Below, piece by piece: positions 7,496-15,557 of a stretch of 64,000 bases of DNA. A program made the position numbers and the translations under genes. Every line of letters starts with the position of its first letter. The first letter of the stretch is position 1. The notes beneath the pieces were generated by a model. It was given only the letters and a program-made list of their open reading frames with translations. It made no database searches and had not been told where the DNA came from. The stretch is from positions 19,572 to 83,571 of the IMG/VR virus record IMGVR_UViG_3300023063_000001. The stretch is one strand, 5' to 3'. The stretch comes from a virus.

Positions 7496-7924
7496 ATGAT
7501 GAATAAGTTTAAAGTTTCAGTAGGGAAAGAAAAGAACTTAGAATACATCTATGATGTTGTGTTTAATGGACTGACTTATAGTCTTCGGTGGTATGATGAA
7601 GACGGCCTGAATGAGTGCGTGTATACTAAGGAAAAGGGAGAGGAGTTTATTAAAAACAAAGCTTGGGTTGTTTTAGAGGGAAAACAAGAGCCTACAGGTG
7701 CTATTAAATCAGCAAGTGCCCTAGACAAACAAATTAGTGGCAACCATTACAAAGATTGCAAGATTCAACCCATTGAGTATATTCAAGCTAATGGCTTATC
7801 CTACTTAGAAGGGAATGTTATTAAATACACCACCCGTCACAGTAAGAAAAATGGAAAGGCAGACATTGAAAAAGCTATTCATTACCTTGAATTGATTTTG
7901 GAAATGGAGTACAAAGACAAGTGA
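7496..7924 (+). CDS. DUF3310 protein
   Basis: 142 residues behind AGGAGAGGA. The C-terminal 65 residues match DUF3310 (ALDKQISGNHYKDCKIQPIEYI, then GNVIKYTTRHSKKNGKADIEKAIHYLE), a domain common in phages near nucleotide-metabolism genes and sometimes labelled nucleotide kinase-like without biochemical proof. The N-terminal half is a separate small beta-rich region. The next gene starts on its last codon. Confidence 0.82.
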   Translation: MMNKFKVSVGKEKNLEYIYDVVFNGLTYSLRWYDEDGLNECVYTKEKGEEFIKNKAWVVLEGKQEPTGAIKSASALDKQISGNHYKDCKIQPIEYIQANGLSYLEGNVIKYTTRHSKKNGKADIEKAIHYLELILEMEYKDK

Positions 7925-8247
7925 TATACCTAGCCAGTCCCTACAGCTACAAAGCAGACAAAGAACTGATGCACACACGCTACCTTCAAGCTCTAGCTAA
8001 GGCAGCTGAGCTTACAAAAGAAGGATTGGCTGTGTTCTCGCCGATAGTTTCATCGCATCAGCTTTCCTTGTTTCACGATATGCCAACCACTTGGGATTTC
8101 TGGAGCAATATTGATTATAAATTTCTAGATGCCTCTAGTGAACTGTTTATACTTATGTTAGAATCCTGGGACAAGTCAGTAGGCGTAGCGGCTGAAATTA
8201 AGTATGCTGAACAGATTGGTATCCCTGTAACATTTATTTATCCTTAA
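7921..8247 (+). CDS. DUF1937 / nucleoside 2-deoxyribosyltransferase-like protein
   Basis: 108 residues from a GTG that overlaps the previous stop (GTGA). Starts MIYLASPYSY and contains EGLAVFSPIVSSHQL and a C-terminal segment SVGVAAEIKYAEQIGIPVTFI, a Rossmann-like pattern shared by DUF1937 and nucleoside deoxyribosyltransferases. A role in base or nucleotide salvage fits the location before MazG-like, ThyX and RNR genes. Activity is not established. Confidence 0.75.
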   Translation: MIYLASPYSYKADKELMHTRYLQALAKAAELTKEGLAVFSPIVSSHQLSLFHDMPTTWDFWSNIDYKFLDASSELFILMLESWDKSVGVAAEIKYAEQIGIPVTFIYP

Positions 8248-8256
8248 GGAAAGAAC

Positions 8257-8742
8257 GTGAAAAACTTGCAAGACTACTACAACCAAATTATTGATTGGAA
8301 CAAGAAAGCCGGGGTTAAGGATTTCACCTACGGCACCTTGGATTGGGAACGTGCTGTAGAACTCCAATCAAAGTTGTTGGTAGAGGAGAGCAGCGAAACG
8401 ATTGAGTCTATTACTCACGGTAATATGGTAGAGTTGCTAGGCGGGGCTGTTGACACGTTTGTAATTCTAGCAAAGCTTATGGATATGCTAGAGAAAGCTG
8501 GTTTTGATGTTGAAGGCGGTATTCAACAAATTATTGATAATAATCAAAACAAGATTTTCAATTCTTTTTACGAAGCTTGTGAAGCTAAAGAAAAGCTTGA
8601 AGTTCGTGACAAGAAAGAATACTATATTGAAACATCAGTATTGAATGGCTTATCTTTTTACACTTGTCGACGTGAAGATGGGAAGATTGCTAAACCTGTA
8701 GGGTTTGTTGCTGTAGAACTAAAGGAGTTCGTACCTAAATGA
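8257..8742 (+). CDS. MazG-like nucleotide pyrophosphohydrolase
   Basis: GTG start after AAGGAAAGAAC. The metal-binding pattern of the all-alpha NTP pyrophosphohydrolases is visible as LLVEESSETIES followed about 20 residues later by GGAVDTFVI (EExxE plus D). A helical C-terminal extension follows. These enzymes hydrolyse NTPs or dNTPs, or alarmones in some phages. Here it probably adjusts nucleotide pools with ThyX, whose start overlaps its stop. Confidence 0.8.
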   Translation: MKNLQDYYNQIIDWNKKAGVKDFTYGTLDWERAVELQSKLLVEESSETIESITHGNMVELLGGAVDTFVILAKLMDMLEKAGFDVEGGIQQIIDNNQNKIFNSFYEACEAKEKLEVRDKKEYYIETSVLNGLSFYTCRREDGKIAKPVGFVAVELKEFVPK

Positions 8743-9509
8743 CGCAGATTACTGTAGAGTATATTGATCATTGTGGCTCTGATTTAAGTGTAGCCAATGC
8801 CGCAAGAGTTTCTTTTGATAAGAAAAGTGAGTGGGAGCTTCCGATTGACGTCAAAGAGTTTATGGATCTTCCGCAAGCATTGGTGAGTGGGTGGCCGGAA
8901 AAGAATGGGTTTAAATTGGTAAATGGTTTATTCCAACGACTTAAAGCATCCGACACAAAACTCATTAACTACCTAGCTAAACACAAGCATTTTTCACCAT
9001 TCAATCACAGCTTCATTAGTGTTCGTGTAAAGGCTCCTATATTTGTGTGCAGGCAACTTGTGAAGCATAAATTCATGCCTTACAATGAAGTGAGTAGGCG
9101 TTATGTGACAGACAAACCTGAATTCTACACACCTGATTCATGGCGACAAGCTGCTGAGAATGTAAAGCAAGGCAGTAGTGATGTAGAAGTAGACATCAGT
9201 CCTTTGCTTGAGATGGAGACATTAGATGGTAATGCTGTGATGCTACCTGATGAGGTTAACACTATTGCTCTACAAACCTATGAAGCTCTATTAAAGCAAG
9301 GGGTGTGTGCTGAAGAGGCCAGGATGGTGCTGCCACAGTCAATGATGTCTACATTCATTTGGTCTGGTACGCTGGGGGCTTTCTGTGATATGCTTGTCTT
9401 ACGGCTTGATCCTCATACACAATATGAGAGTCGTTTGGTAGCGCAGCAAGTAGCAGAAATTGTTAAAGGGTTGTTTCCAGTTTCTTATAAAGCTTTGGTG
9501 GAGAAGTAA
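8739..9509 (+). CDS. thyX: flavin-dependent thymidylate synthase
   Basis: 256 residues; the ATG overlaps the previous stop (ATGA). The ThyX signature is seen as RQLVKHK followed by YNEVSRRYV, with flanking FSPFNHSFISVRVKAPIFVCR upstream. The C-terminal part has EEARMVLPQSMMSTFIWSGTLGAFCDML. The enzyme methylates dUMP to dTMP using methylenetetrahydrofolate and FAD/NADPH. The substrate dUMP could come from the dCMP deaminase at 58287. Length is in the usual 210-290 range. Confidence 0.93.
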   Translation: MTQITVEYIDHCGSDLSVANAARVSFDKKSEWELPIDVKEFMDLPQALVSGWPEKNGFKLVNGLFQRLKASDTKLINYLAKHKHFSPFNHSFISVRVKAPIFVCRQLVKHKFMPYNEVSRRYVTDKPEFYTPDSWRQAAENVKQGSSDVEVDISPLLEMETLDGNAVMLPDEVNTIALQTYEALLKQGVCAEEARMVLPQSMMSTFIWSGTLGAFCDMLVLRLDPHTQYESRLVAQQVAEIVKGLFPVSYKALVEK

Positions 9510-9510
9510 A

Positions 9511-9702
9511 ATGATTATTGAACGGCAAGATTATAGCGCTTCAGCTTGGCTTGCAGATCTTACGAATATTATCAAAAAACGTGGATTTCTTGATAAGAAA
9601 GAAAATGCTTGGCTTGTAATTGAGGAGAATATTGTAGAGTTGATTGAATTGTACGAGGGTGGTAGTTCACCAAATGAAGCATTTTTGGAGTTTTCAGAAT
9701 GA
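9511..9702 (+). CDS. hypothetical protein (63 aa)
   Basis: ATG one base after the ThyX stop, with GGAGAAGTAAA as ribosome site; a longer in-frame start inside thyX is rejected. Helical and acidic, rich in Leu/Ile and Glu. Its stop overlaps the next ATG, so it is part of the thyX-RNR operon. Function unknown. Confidence 0.6.
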   Translation: MIIERQDYSASAWLADLTNIIKKRGFLDKKENAWLVIEENIVELIELYEGGSSPNEAFLEFSE

Positions 9703-10064
9703 CAATCGGCCACACACTTTCAGTTTCAGACCTACTCCTAATCGATGATTTCAAAACTGCTTTTGGTAGTGATGATAAGAAAGCAATTGAAAAGATCCTG
9801 TTTGAAAATGGTATGGATATTAACGAACCAGTAAGCCTAGAGTTCTCCAAACATCGTAATCTACGAGGTAATATCGTAAGTTGTGAGCGTTATGTAGGGG
9901 AGGAGAGGCAGGACCTTAGTTGGAGGCAATCAGGTGCTGCATCATGGGATTGTATCGTTGCATCCTGTGATCTTGATTTGCGTATCCAATTAAAGGTTAT
10001 GGGGAAGAATTACAGTAATGCTGAACATATTTGTTCTGAACTAGAACGACACGCTACTAAATAA
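9699..10064 (+). CDS. hypothetical protein (121 aa)
   Basis: Overlaps the preceding gene by four bases (ATGA). No motif recognised. It has a mixed helix/strand pattern with a central Arg- and Trp-containing stretch (ERQDLSWRQSGAASWDC). It lies directly before the RNR gene and is probably co-transcribed. Confidence 0.6.
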   Translation: MTIGHTLSVSDLLLIDDFKTAFGSDDKKAIEKILFENGMDINEPVSLEFSKHRNLRGNIVSCERYVGEERQDLSWRQSGAASWDCIVASCDLDLRIQLKVMGKNYSNAEHICSELERHATK

Positions 10065-10084
10065 ATTATAACTAAGGAGCAACA

Positions 10085-11066
10085 ATGAGTAACGCTGGTA
10101 AAGAAATGATGAGTCAATCAAAGTTTTATATGGGTTATTCCCGCTGGGATGAAATCAAGGGCGGTTATGAAACATGGGAACAATCAGTTTCCCGTGTAAT
10201 GGATATGCACCGACAAAAGTATTCTTCTGTAATGACACCACAGCTTGAAGAGTATATTGCTTTTGCAGAACAAGCTTACAAAGATAAAGTTGTACTCGGC
10301 GCCCAACGAGCATTGCAATTTGGTGGTGAACAATTATTCAAACACGAAACTCGTATGTACAACTGCTCAGTATCCCATTGTGATCGAGCCACTTTCTTTC
10401 AAGAGTGTATGTATCTTCTGCTGTGTGGTTGTGGTGTAGGCTTCTCAGTACAGTCACACCACATTGCAAAGCTACCCAAAGTTCATAAGCGATATGAAAA
10501 GAAAGTAAAAGTATTTCAGGTGCCTGATACAATTGAAGGATGGGCTGATGCTTTTGGTGTTCTGTTCAGTAGCTACTTTGTAGATGGTGGTAGCTTTCCT
10601 GAATATAAGGGTTGCCAAGTTCACTTTGATTTCAATAAGATTCGCCCTAAAGGTGCTTTGATTTCAGGGGGTTTTAAGGCACCCGGACCAGATGGCTTGC
10701 GTAGTGCATTAGTTAAGTGTGAAGCTTTGCTAGAAGCACTAGTTGAGGGTAAGACAGAGGCTGTAAGTGTACCTACCATCACAGCTTACGACTTTGTAAT
10801 GCATATGTCTGATGCTGTATTAAGCGGCGGTGTTCGTCGCTCAGCTACAATTTGTATGTTTGATAAAGATGATGATTTGATGTTGAAGGCCAAGACTGGG
10901 GATTGGTTTGTTGATAACCCTCAACGCGGTCGTAGTAACAACAGCGTTATGCTAGTTCGTGATGAACTAAGCCGTGAAGAGTGGGCTAACATCATGAAGT
11001 CTGTTAAGGACTTTGGTGAACCCGGTTTCATCTTCACAGAGAATAAAGAGTTCTGCTTCAATCCGT
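10085..11066 (+). CDS. class II (B12-dependent) ribonucleotide reductase, exon 1
   Basis: ATG after AAGGAGCAACA. This exon encodes the N-terminal 327 residues plus the first base of the next codon. It includes the MYNCS motif (redox cysteine) and CGCGVGFSVQSHH, typical of adenosylcobalamin-dependent ribonucleoside triphosphate reductases. It ends FNP followed by T. Joined to exon 2 it restores the NPC-x-E motif and gives 2220 nt, 739 residues, the same length as the Lactobacillus leichmannii enzyme as I recall it. The enzyme makes dNTPs for phage DNA synthesis. Without splicing, translation would stop at the TAA just after the junction. Confidence 0.9.
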
Positions 11067-11236
11067 AAAATTACATGCGGATTTAAAACCTTCTCTGATT
11101 GACTTGGAAGCCAAATATAAGGCGACAGGGCGCAAGGGTAATGCCAGCGTGAGAGACTAAGTGAGAGGGGCACTAAATAGTGTATGCGATAGTCCAGCGC
11201 ACAGTCAGAACTATATTTGATTACTGACAGTGTGAG
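11067..11236 (+). ncRNA. group I self-splicing intron (170 nt, no ORF)
   Basis: The exon ends in T and the intron ends in G, as group I rules require. The last seven exon bases (AATCCGT, 11060-11066) pair with GCGGATT at 11077-11083, giving a P1 helix with the conserved U-G wobble at the splice site. Candidate P7 is GACTA (11155-11159) with TAGTC (11190-11194). P8 is GCACT-AAAT-AGTGT (11170-11183). A P9-like hairpin GTCAG/CTGAC follows near the 3' end. Excision joins the frames exactly. It carries no endonuclease gene. Subgroup cannot be fixed by eye. Confidence 0.92.
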
Positions 11237-12474
11237 GTGTAGAAATTGGTATGCTTCCAATTGCAGAAAATGGAGACTCTGGTTTTCAATTCTGTAATTT
11301 GACAGAACTTAATGGTAGCAAATGTGTGGATAAAGAATCTTTCTTTAGGGCTTGTAAAGCCGGAGCTATTCTTGGGACCCTTCAGGCAGGTTACTCAAAC
11401 TTTAAATACTTGTCAGATGCAACACGTCGCATTACAGAGAAAGAGGCATTGCTTGGGGTTAGTATTACCGGTTGGATGAACAACCCCGATGTGCTATTTG
11501 ACCCACAGAATATGATTGATGGGGCCACAGTTGTAAAAGATATTAACTCTGTTGTTGCTATTTTATTGGGTATCAATCAAGCTGCACGGACAACAGCAGT
11601 AAAACCCTCTGGTAATGCTTCTGTAGTACTAGGCACAGCTTCAGGTATCCATGGAGAACATAGCCCTAAGTATCTTCGTAATGTACAGATGAACGTAGGA
11701 GATGAGGTTACACGCATTATTACAAAGACCAACCCTAAAATGGTTGAATCAAGTGTTTGGAGTAGTAATGGAACAGATGTTGTAGTTAGCTTCCCTGTTG
11801 AAAGTAAAGAGGGATCTATCTATAAATCTGATTTGATGGGCGTGAAGCAGCTTGAGTATGTAAAGACAGCACAGCAATATTGGATTGAACACGGTACAAA
11901 CTATGAGCTTTGTGTTGACCCTGATCTTCGTCATAACGTAAGTAATACCATCACAGTTGATGATTGGGATGAGGTTGAGGAGTATATCTACAACAACCGT
12001 AAATGGTTTGCTGGTATATCCCTTCTCAGCTCTATGGGGGATCGCGCATATGCTCAAGCTCCATTCACAGAAGTATTCACTGCACAACAGATTGTTGATA
12101 TGTATGGTGATAGTTCAATGTTTGCATCTGGTTTGATTGTAGGTGCATTACAAGCTTTTGGTAACAATTTGTGGATGGCTTGCGATACTGCATTGGGATA
12201 TGGACTTAAACTTGACCCTGAAGATTCATCAGACCTTTTAAAGCGTGATTGGGTACGACGTATCAAGAAGTTTGCTGAACGAAACTTTGAAGGTGATACT
12301 ATGAAGCTTACGTTTATGCTTAAAGATTGTCATAATCTTCATAAGTGGGTGGGAATCAATAATAACTTTATTAATGTGGATTTCTCACAAGATTTGTCTC
12401 AGCAAAGCTATACAGAAGTTGATACAATGGGTAGCCAAGCCTGCGCAGGGGGTGTCTGCGAGATAAGCTTTTAA
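11237..12474 (+). CDS. class II (B12-dependent) ribonucleotide reductase, exon 2
   Basis: Begins with the last two bases of a TGT codon, restoring C-VEIGM after NP. In this family the NPC cysteine is the thiyl-radical residue and the following Glu is also catalytic. Further on are QFCNLTE (second redox cysteine), GNASVVLGTASGIHGEHSP, and a C-terminal ACAGGVC motif (CxxxxC) that re-reduces the active site. The ATG at 11251 is an internal methionine, not a true start. An acquired extra stretch between the NPC motif and FCNL is longer than in the textbook enzyme. Confidence 0.9.
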
Positions 12475-12483
12475 GAGAAAATA

Positions 12484-12675
12484 ATGGACTACAAAGAGCT
12501 AATGAAATCTGTGGGTGTACAATCATGTGTCACCCACTCGTGTCCTCAGTGTCAACAGCCGGTTAAATGCGAGGTTTCTCAAGGTAAAACCTTTTGTTGG
12601 TGCTTCAACGTACAGAGTAAAGGGTTGGATATGAATGACGTTTGCATGTGTAAAAAGTGCCTTAAAGAGGCTTGA
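12484..12675 (+). CDS. cysteine-rich CWC-type protein
   Basis: 63 residues with SCPQCQQPVKC, then FCWCFN, then CMCKKCL. This spacing matches the small Cysteine-rich CWC family, which probably binds zinc. It follows RNR by nine bases, so it may be co-expressed with it; a redox or metal-handling role with RNR is only a guess. Confidence 0.75.
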   Translation: MDYKELMKSVGVQSCVTHSCPQCQQPVKCEVSQGKTFCWCFNVQSKGLDMNDVCMCKKCLKEA

Positions 12676-12700
12676 CACCACCCACAATTTCCACCATACT
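12672..12700 (+). promoter_or_regulatory. sigma70-type promoter overlapping a terminator
   Basis: Perfect TTGACA at 12672-12677, 17-bp spacer, CATACT at 12695-12700. Transcription would start around 12707, inside the 5' arm of the terminator that follows, so transcripts made here would escape it while upstream RNA would be terminated. Confidence 0.7.
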
Positions 12701-12739
12701 AGCCTCAAGAGCAGAAATGCTTTTAGAGGCTTTTCTTTT
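12701..12739 (+). terminator. rho-independent terminator after the RNR operon
   Basis: AGCCTC pairs with GAGGCT, with an inner AAGAGCA/TGCTTTT extension around a GAAA loop, followed by TTTTCTTTT. It ends the thyX-RNR operon. Confidence 0.85.
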
Positions 12740-12756
12740 ATCTAGGATAAACAAAC

Positions 12757-12978
12757 ATGACTACACTAGAAATCCTGTCCCTCATCCGCCTGGGACTTTG
12801 TCACATTTCCTCAAGCGTGACAAAAGAGACAATGGCTAGGAATGCTGGACATTCTCAAGGGCAAGCATCCATGGCCATCAAGATGGGGGTTATCACTATG
12901 GATGATTTCAATTCTATTTTTAAAGATGTGGAAAAAGAAATACTTACTTGGTATGCTAAAAACACCAATATCTTTTAA
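12757..12978 (+). CDS. hypothetical protein (73 aa)
   Basis: First gene after the 12672 promoter. Helical; contains AGHSQGQASMAIKMGVIT, which has the feel of a small helix-turn-helix but is not diagnostic. Possibly a small regulator. No clear purine-rich ribosome site other than AGGATAAACAAAC. Confidence 0.6.
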   Translation: MTTLEILSLIRLGLCHISSSVTKETMARNAGHSQGQASMAIKMGVITMDDFNSIFKDVEKEILTWYAKNTNIF

Positions 12979-12994
12979 ATAGGAGAAATTAATT

Positions 12995-13129
12995 ATGAAA
13001 GTAATTGAAATTTATTCTTTTCAAACATTGATGAACATGCTAACATCTGATGCTTGGGAAGTGGAGAGTGAAGATGATGGGAATTTTATCTTCACACAAA
13101 ATATTTATCTTAATGGGAGAAAGAAATAA
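12995..13129 (+). CDS. small hypothetical protein (44 aa)
   Basis: ATG behind AGGAGAAATTAATT. The short frame has an acidic middle (EVESEDDGNF) and a basic end. Its stop TAATG overlaps the next start. Confidence 0.55.
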   Translation: MKVIEIYSFQTLMNMLTSDAWEVESEDDGNFIFTQNIYLNGRKK

Positions 13130-13185
13130 TGAGTGAATTTAAAGCCTTCCTTTCAGGTGAAGACGATGCACCTAAAAAGTCTTGA
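13129..13185 (+). CDS. very short ORF (18 aa), possibly a leader or start region
   Basis: Begins at the TAATG overlap and reads MSEFKAFLSGEDDAPKKS. Such N-termini (SEFKAFLSGED) are typical of longer phage proteins, so it may be the remnant of a gene interrupted by a frameshift into the zinc-ribbon frame that follows. Low confidence as a functional gene. Confidence 0.35.
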   Translation: MSEFKAFLSGEDDAPKKS

Positions 13186-13381
13186 GCCCGAAGCAATGCC
13201 GGTTGATGAACGCCCAACGCACGAGCCGTATCAACGTGAATACCGGTGTCCTACTTGCCAGCAATGGCGGCCGATGATTCGACGTGGCGAGAAGCCGCCT
13301 TGTGGGCAGACAGCACAATGCAATGAACAAGAAAAATCCCAGCCCGCTGAGCCACTAAAAGAATGGTCCGGCAAATACTGA
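13166..13381 (+). CDS. putative zinc-ribbon protein (71 aa)
   Basis: ATG at 13166 preceded by AGGTGAAGACG. It contains CPTCQQWRP and, 20 residues on, CGQTAQC, a possible four-cysteine zinc site. Rich in Pro, Glu and Arg, and noticeably more GC-rich than neighbouring genes, suggesting separate acquisition. Overlaps the 18-codon ORF in another frame. Confidence 0.6.
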   Translation: MHLKSLEPEAMPVDERPTHEPYQREYRCPTCQQWRPMIRRGEKPPCGQTAQCNEQEKSQPAEPLKEWSGKY

Positions 13382-13390
13382 GGTACTGCG

Positions 13391-13567
13391 ATGAAATGGG
13401 TTGATGGATTGGTTATTCTTATCACTCTCCTAATTTTCTTAATTGGGGGTGGAATATGGATAAATATGAAAGCTGAAGAAGTATCTGTAAACGGAGTTTA
13501 TGATTTAAGGAATCATAACACAAGTACTCCAAGGACATTTGAATATATGGTAAAACACACAGACTAA
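13391..13567 (+). CDS. small membrane protein (58 aa)
   Basis: ATG nine bases after the previous stop. One transmembrane helix near the N-terminus (LVILITLLIFLIGGGIWI) followed by a polar tail. Last gene of the plus-strand block. Unknown function. Confidence 0.6.
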   Translation: MKWVDGLVILITLLIFLIGGGIWINMKAEEVSVNGVYDLRNHNTSTPRTFEYMVKHTD

Positions 13568-13584
13568 ATTATGGACATAAAAAT

Positions 13585-13612
13585 GCCCCGGCATCCTTCA
13601 CAGGACCGGGGC
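13585..13612. terminator. bidirectional terminator between converging operons
   Basis: GCCCCGG and CCGGGGC flank a 14-nt loop, with T-rich sequence on the plus side (TTAGTTTT) and A-rich sequence on the other. It separates the plus-strand early genes from the minus-strand late block. Confidence 0.88.
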
Positions 13613-13675
13613 TTAGTTTTGAGATAGGCTATGGCGGGCCTATGTCCGTAGAACGGTTCTTATTGTTATCTTTTA

Positions 13676-14224
13676 TTATTTACGGGTTGTCACTGTTTGC
13701 GTGTTTAGATTGTTTTGTATTACCCGAACACCACTCTTGTTAGAGGATTGAATGTTATAAAGCTTTTGTTCAATAACCTCTAGACGAGATGTTGTTTTAC
13801 TGTTTGTGGTGTCCACTTTCTCATCAATACGATTGATTTTATTTTCTATATATTCCATGTTACTTTCAACAGGAGGGGTTACTTCAGGGATCGTCTTATT
13901 GTCAGTGGGAGTATTTTCAATAATAGGAGAAGGGTCTTTTTGGTAAAGTTCATACAAATCATCAATTCGTTTAGAATAGAGCTTGGATCTATCTTCACGA
14001 AGTTGAATGTATCTGTTAACGTTGTCTTGCTGTGTCAAGATCTTTTGGTTAAGATCTGATACATCATTATTAATTCTAGTAGTAAGTTCTTTCTCTACAC
14101 TGTCAATACGGCTTTCGTAGGCATGGCGAGAGCTAAATTGATAAACGAGGAAGAGGGCTAATATGATTATAAGAAGGTTGGCTGAAGGGCCTATTATTTT
14201 TGTTATCCACATATCTAGCCTCAA
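13676..14224 (-). CDS. membrane-anchored coiled-coil protein (182 aa)
   Basis: Last gene of the late block. An N-terminal transmembrane helix (about SANLLIIILALFLVYQF) is followed by a long heptad-rich region with many charged residues and a Pro-rich break in the middle (about 95-120). It would face the periplasm or cytoplasm as an elongated rod. Its position beside the spanin-like genes suggests a lysis or superinfection-exclusion role, but no family was recognised. Confidence 0.62.
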   Translation of the reverse strand: MRLDMWITKIIGPSANLLIIILALFLVYQFSSRHAYESRIDSVEKELTTRINNDVSDLNQKILTQQDNVNRYIQLREDRSKLYSKRIDDLYELYQKDPSPIIENTPTDNKTIPEVTPPVESNMEYIENKINRIDEKVDTTNSKTTSRLEVIEQKLYNIQSSNKSGVRVIQNNLNTQTVTTRK

Positions 14225-14236
14225 CTGCTGAAACGG

Positions 14237-14518
14237 CTATCTTGAGCTTTTATCTGATTGTTGCAAAAGGCGAACAACCATATCAAGCCTTGAATTCATT
14301 TCTGAAAACTTAGTCTCCATACTACGATTCAATCTATCCTCCATCAACTGACCTGCACTCTGTGTCATGGTGGTTGTAGAGATATTGAACACCCGGTCTT
14401 CCAAGTGTTGAAAGGAATTGAATTGCCATCCAATCAATACAAACAGCAACCCAATCAATGCGCTTTTTACAGTTTCAAAGTTTCTATCTTTTTGCGCATT
14501 TAATTCTGAGTTAGGCAT
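14237..14518 (-). CDS. membrane protein with coiled coil (93 aa)
   Basis: A polar N-terminus is followed by one transmembrane segment (SALIGLLFVLIGWQFNSF) and an amphipathic helical C-terminus. It starts directly at the stop of the lipoprotein gene. Possibly an antiholin or accessory lysis protein. Not assigned. Confidence 0.58.
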   Translation of the reverse strand: MPNSELNAQKDRNFETVKSALIGLLFVLIGWQFNSFQHLEDRVFNISTTTMTQSAGQLMEDRLNRSMETKFSEMNSRLDMVVRLLQQSDKSSR

Positions 14519-14779
14519 TTAATTCTCCATCCTCTTTAAAGTGTTGATTTTCCATACTTGAAGCGTTTTAACCTTCTGGCTACACTTTCCAAGATTATTT
14601 GTTTGTAAGCTCCAAGCACTAGCAAGAAGAAGCTTATCTTTCTCAGTGTTACCTGACAATGTAGGGGGAGGGGAGATGATGCAATCTGATAAGAGCGCAT
14701 CCGATGGAAGTGGTGGGGTGGGGTTATTAGAAGAGCAGGCAGCAATGCTAAAACATATGCAAAGAATAATAATCCTCAC
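14519..14779 (-). CDS. o-spanin-like outer-membrane lipoprotein (Rz1-type)
   Basis: 86 residues with a signal peptide ending in a lipobox (FSIAAC-S), so the mature protein would be lipid-anchored at that cysteine. The mature part is Pro-rich near its start, has two more cysteines and ends with a helical region containing W, a layout typical of Rz1. Its start overlaps the stop of the membrane protein upstream, the usual arrangement for a spanin pair. Confidence 0.68.
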   Translation of the reverse strand: MRIIILCICFSIAACSSNNPTPPLPSDALLSDCIISPPPTLSGNTEKDKLLLASAWSLQTNNLGKCSQKVKTLQVWKINTLKRMEN

Positions 14780-15264
14780 TCTTTACACTCCTTAGCTGAA
14801 GGAACCGTGGCACAATAAGAATCTTTCATCATTGTGTTAAGCTCTTTATTAACAACAGTTTTTACCTCTACGGTTGTAGTGACTGTTTCAGTTTTAACTT
14901 TAGTAGGTTGATTAAGGGCTTTATCAATAATAATGTCTTGTACTTTAGAAATCTTATCATTAACTTTAGTGGCTGTCTTATCTACACCTTCATGCGCTGG
15001 TGTTATTACAGGAAGCATAAATTGATTTCTTTGTTTTTCGTTTTCAGCCCTAAGATCCATAATCTGTGTATGACTATTGACCAAGTCTATTTGTAGAAGT
15101 GCTATTTGGTCTTTCATTCTTAGGGACATATTAGCTTCCCGTTCGATTATAAATACCATCACAAATAAGGCTATGAAAGAAACAACACCATACCATATAT
15201 GTAGGTCATTCTCTACATACCACCCTTCTAAACGTCTAAACAAAGACTCTTCATCATCTTCCAT
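14776..15264 (-). CDS. i-spanin-like inner-membrane protein
   Basis: 162 residues. A short cytoplasmic acidic N-terminus, one transmembrane helix (about IWYGVVSFIALFVMVFII), then a long coiled-coil periplasmic region with T/V-rich stretches. It overlaps the downstream lipoprotein gene by four bases. With that lipoprotein it would make an envelope-spanning complex that fuses inner and outer membranes at lysis. Unlike the second pair, the two genes are not embedded. Confidence 0.58.
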   Translation of the reverse strand: MEDDEESLFRRLEGWYVENDLHIWYGVVSFIALFVMVFIIEREANMSLRMKDQIALLQIDLVNSHTQIMDLRAENEKQRNQFMLPVITPAHEGVDKTATKVNDKISKVQDIIIDKALNQPTKVKTETVTTTVEVKTVVNKELNTMMKDSYCATVPSAKECKE

Positions 15265-15275
15265 ACTAAATAACC

Positions 15276-15557
15276 TTACTTAGTTTTATAAATGAGTAAC
15301 TGAGAGGCTGTCCACTTACGTTGACTGTCAATCAACAACTGATATTGTTGTATACAACTATTGTTCTGTACATATGCCTTGGCAAGCAATCGAACAGTGT
15401 CTCCAGCATCAACAGACGTACAAGGAGTGACCATCAAACTACTTGGCATCACCACCAACACTTCCTTGGACTGCACTACTTGATTGCTGCAAGATTGTAA
15501 GCAAAGAAGAGGGAAGCTTGCCATCAATATCAACAACATCTGTTTCATCTTGTACAT
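15276..15557 (-). CDS. o-spanin lipoprotein (Rz1), overlapping Rz
   Basis: 93 residues from ATG 15557 (or ATG 15548). It has a signal peptide and lipobox (LCLQSC-S). The mature sequence (MPSSLMVTPC, GDTVRLLAKAYVQNNSCIQQYQLLIDSQRKW) follows the conserved Rz1 pattern of spaced cysteines and terminal tryptophan. Its 5' third is embedded out of frame in the 3' end of the i-spanin gene, the classic Rz/Rz1 architecture. Confidence 0.83.
   Translation of the reverse strand: MYKMKQMLLILMASFPLLCLQSCSNQVVQSKEVLVVMPSSLMVTPCTSVDAGDTVRLLAKAYVQNNSCIQQYQLLIDSQRKWTASQLLIYKTK

Noticed and set aside
11251-12474. Separate RNR gene starting at ATG 11251.
   Set aside because: The NPC-x-E motif is split and an intron fits exactly; the ATG is an internal methionine.
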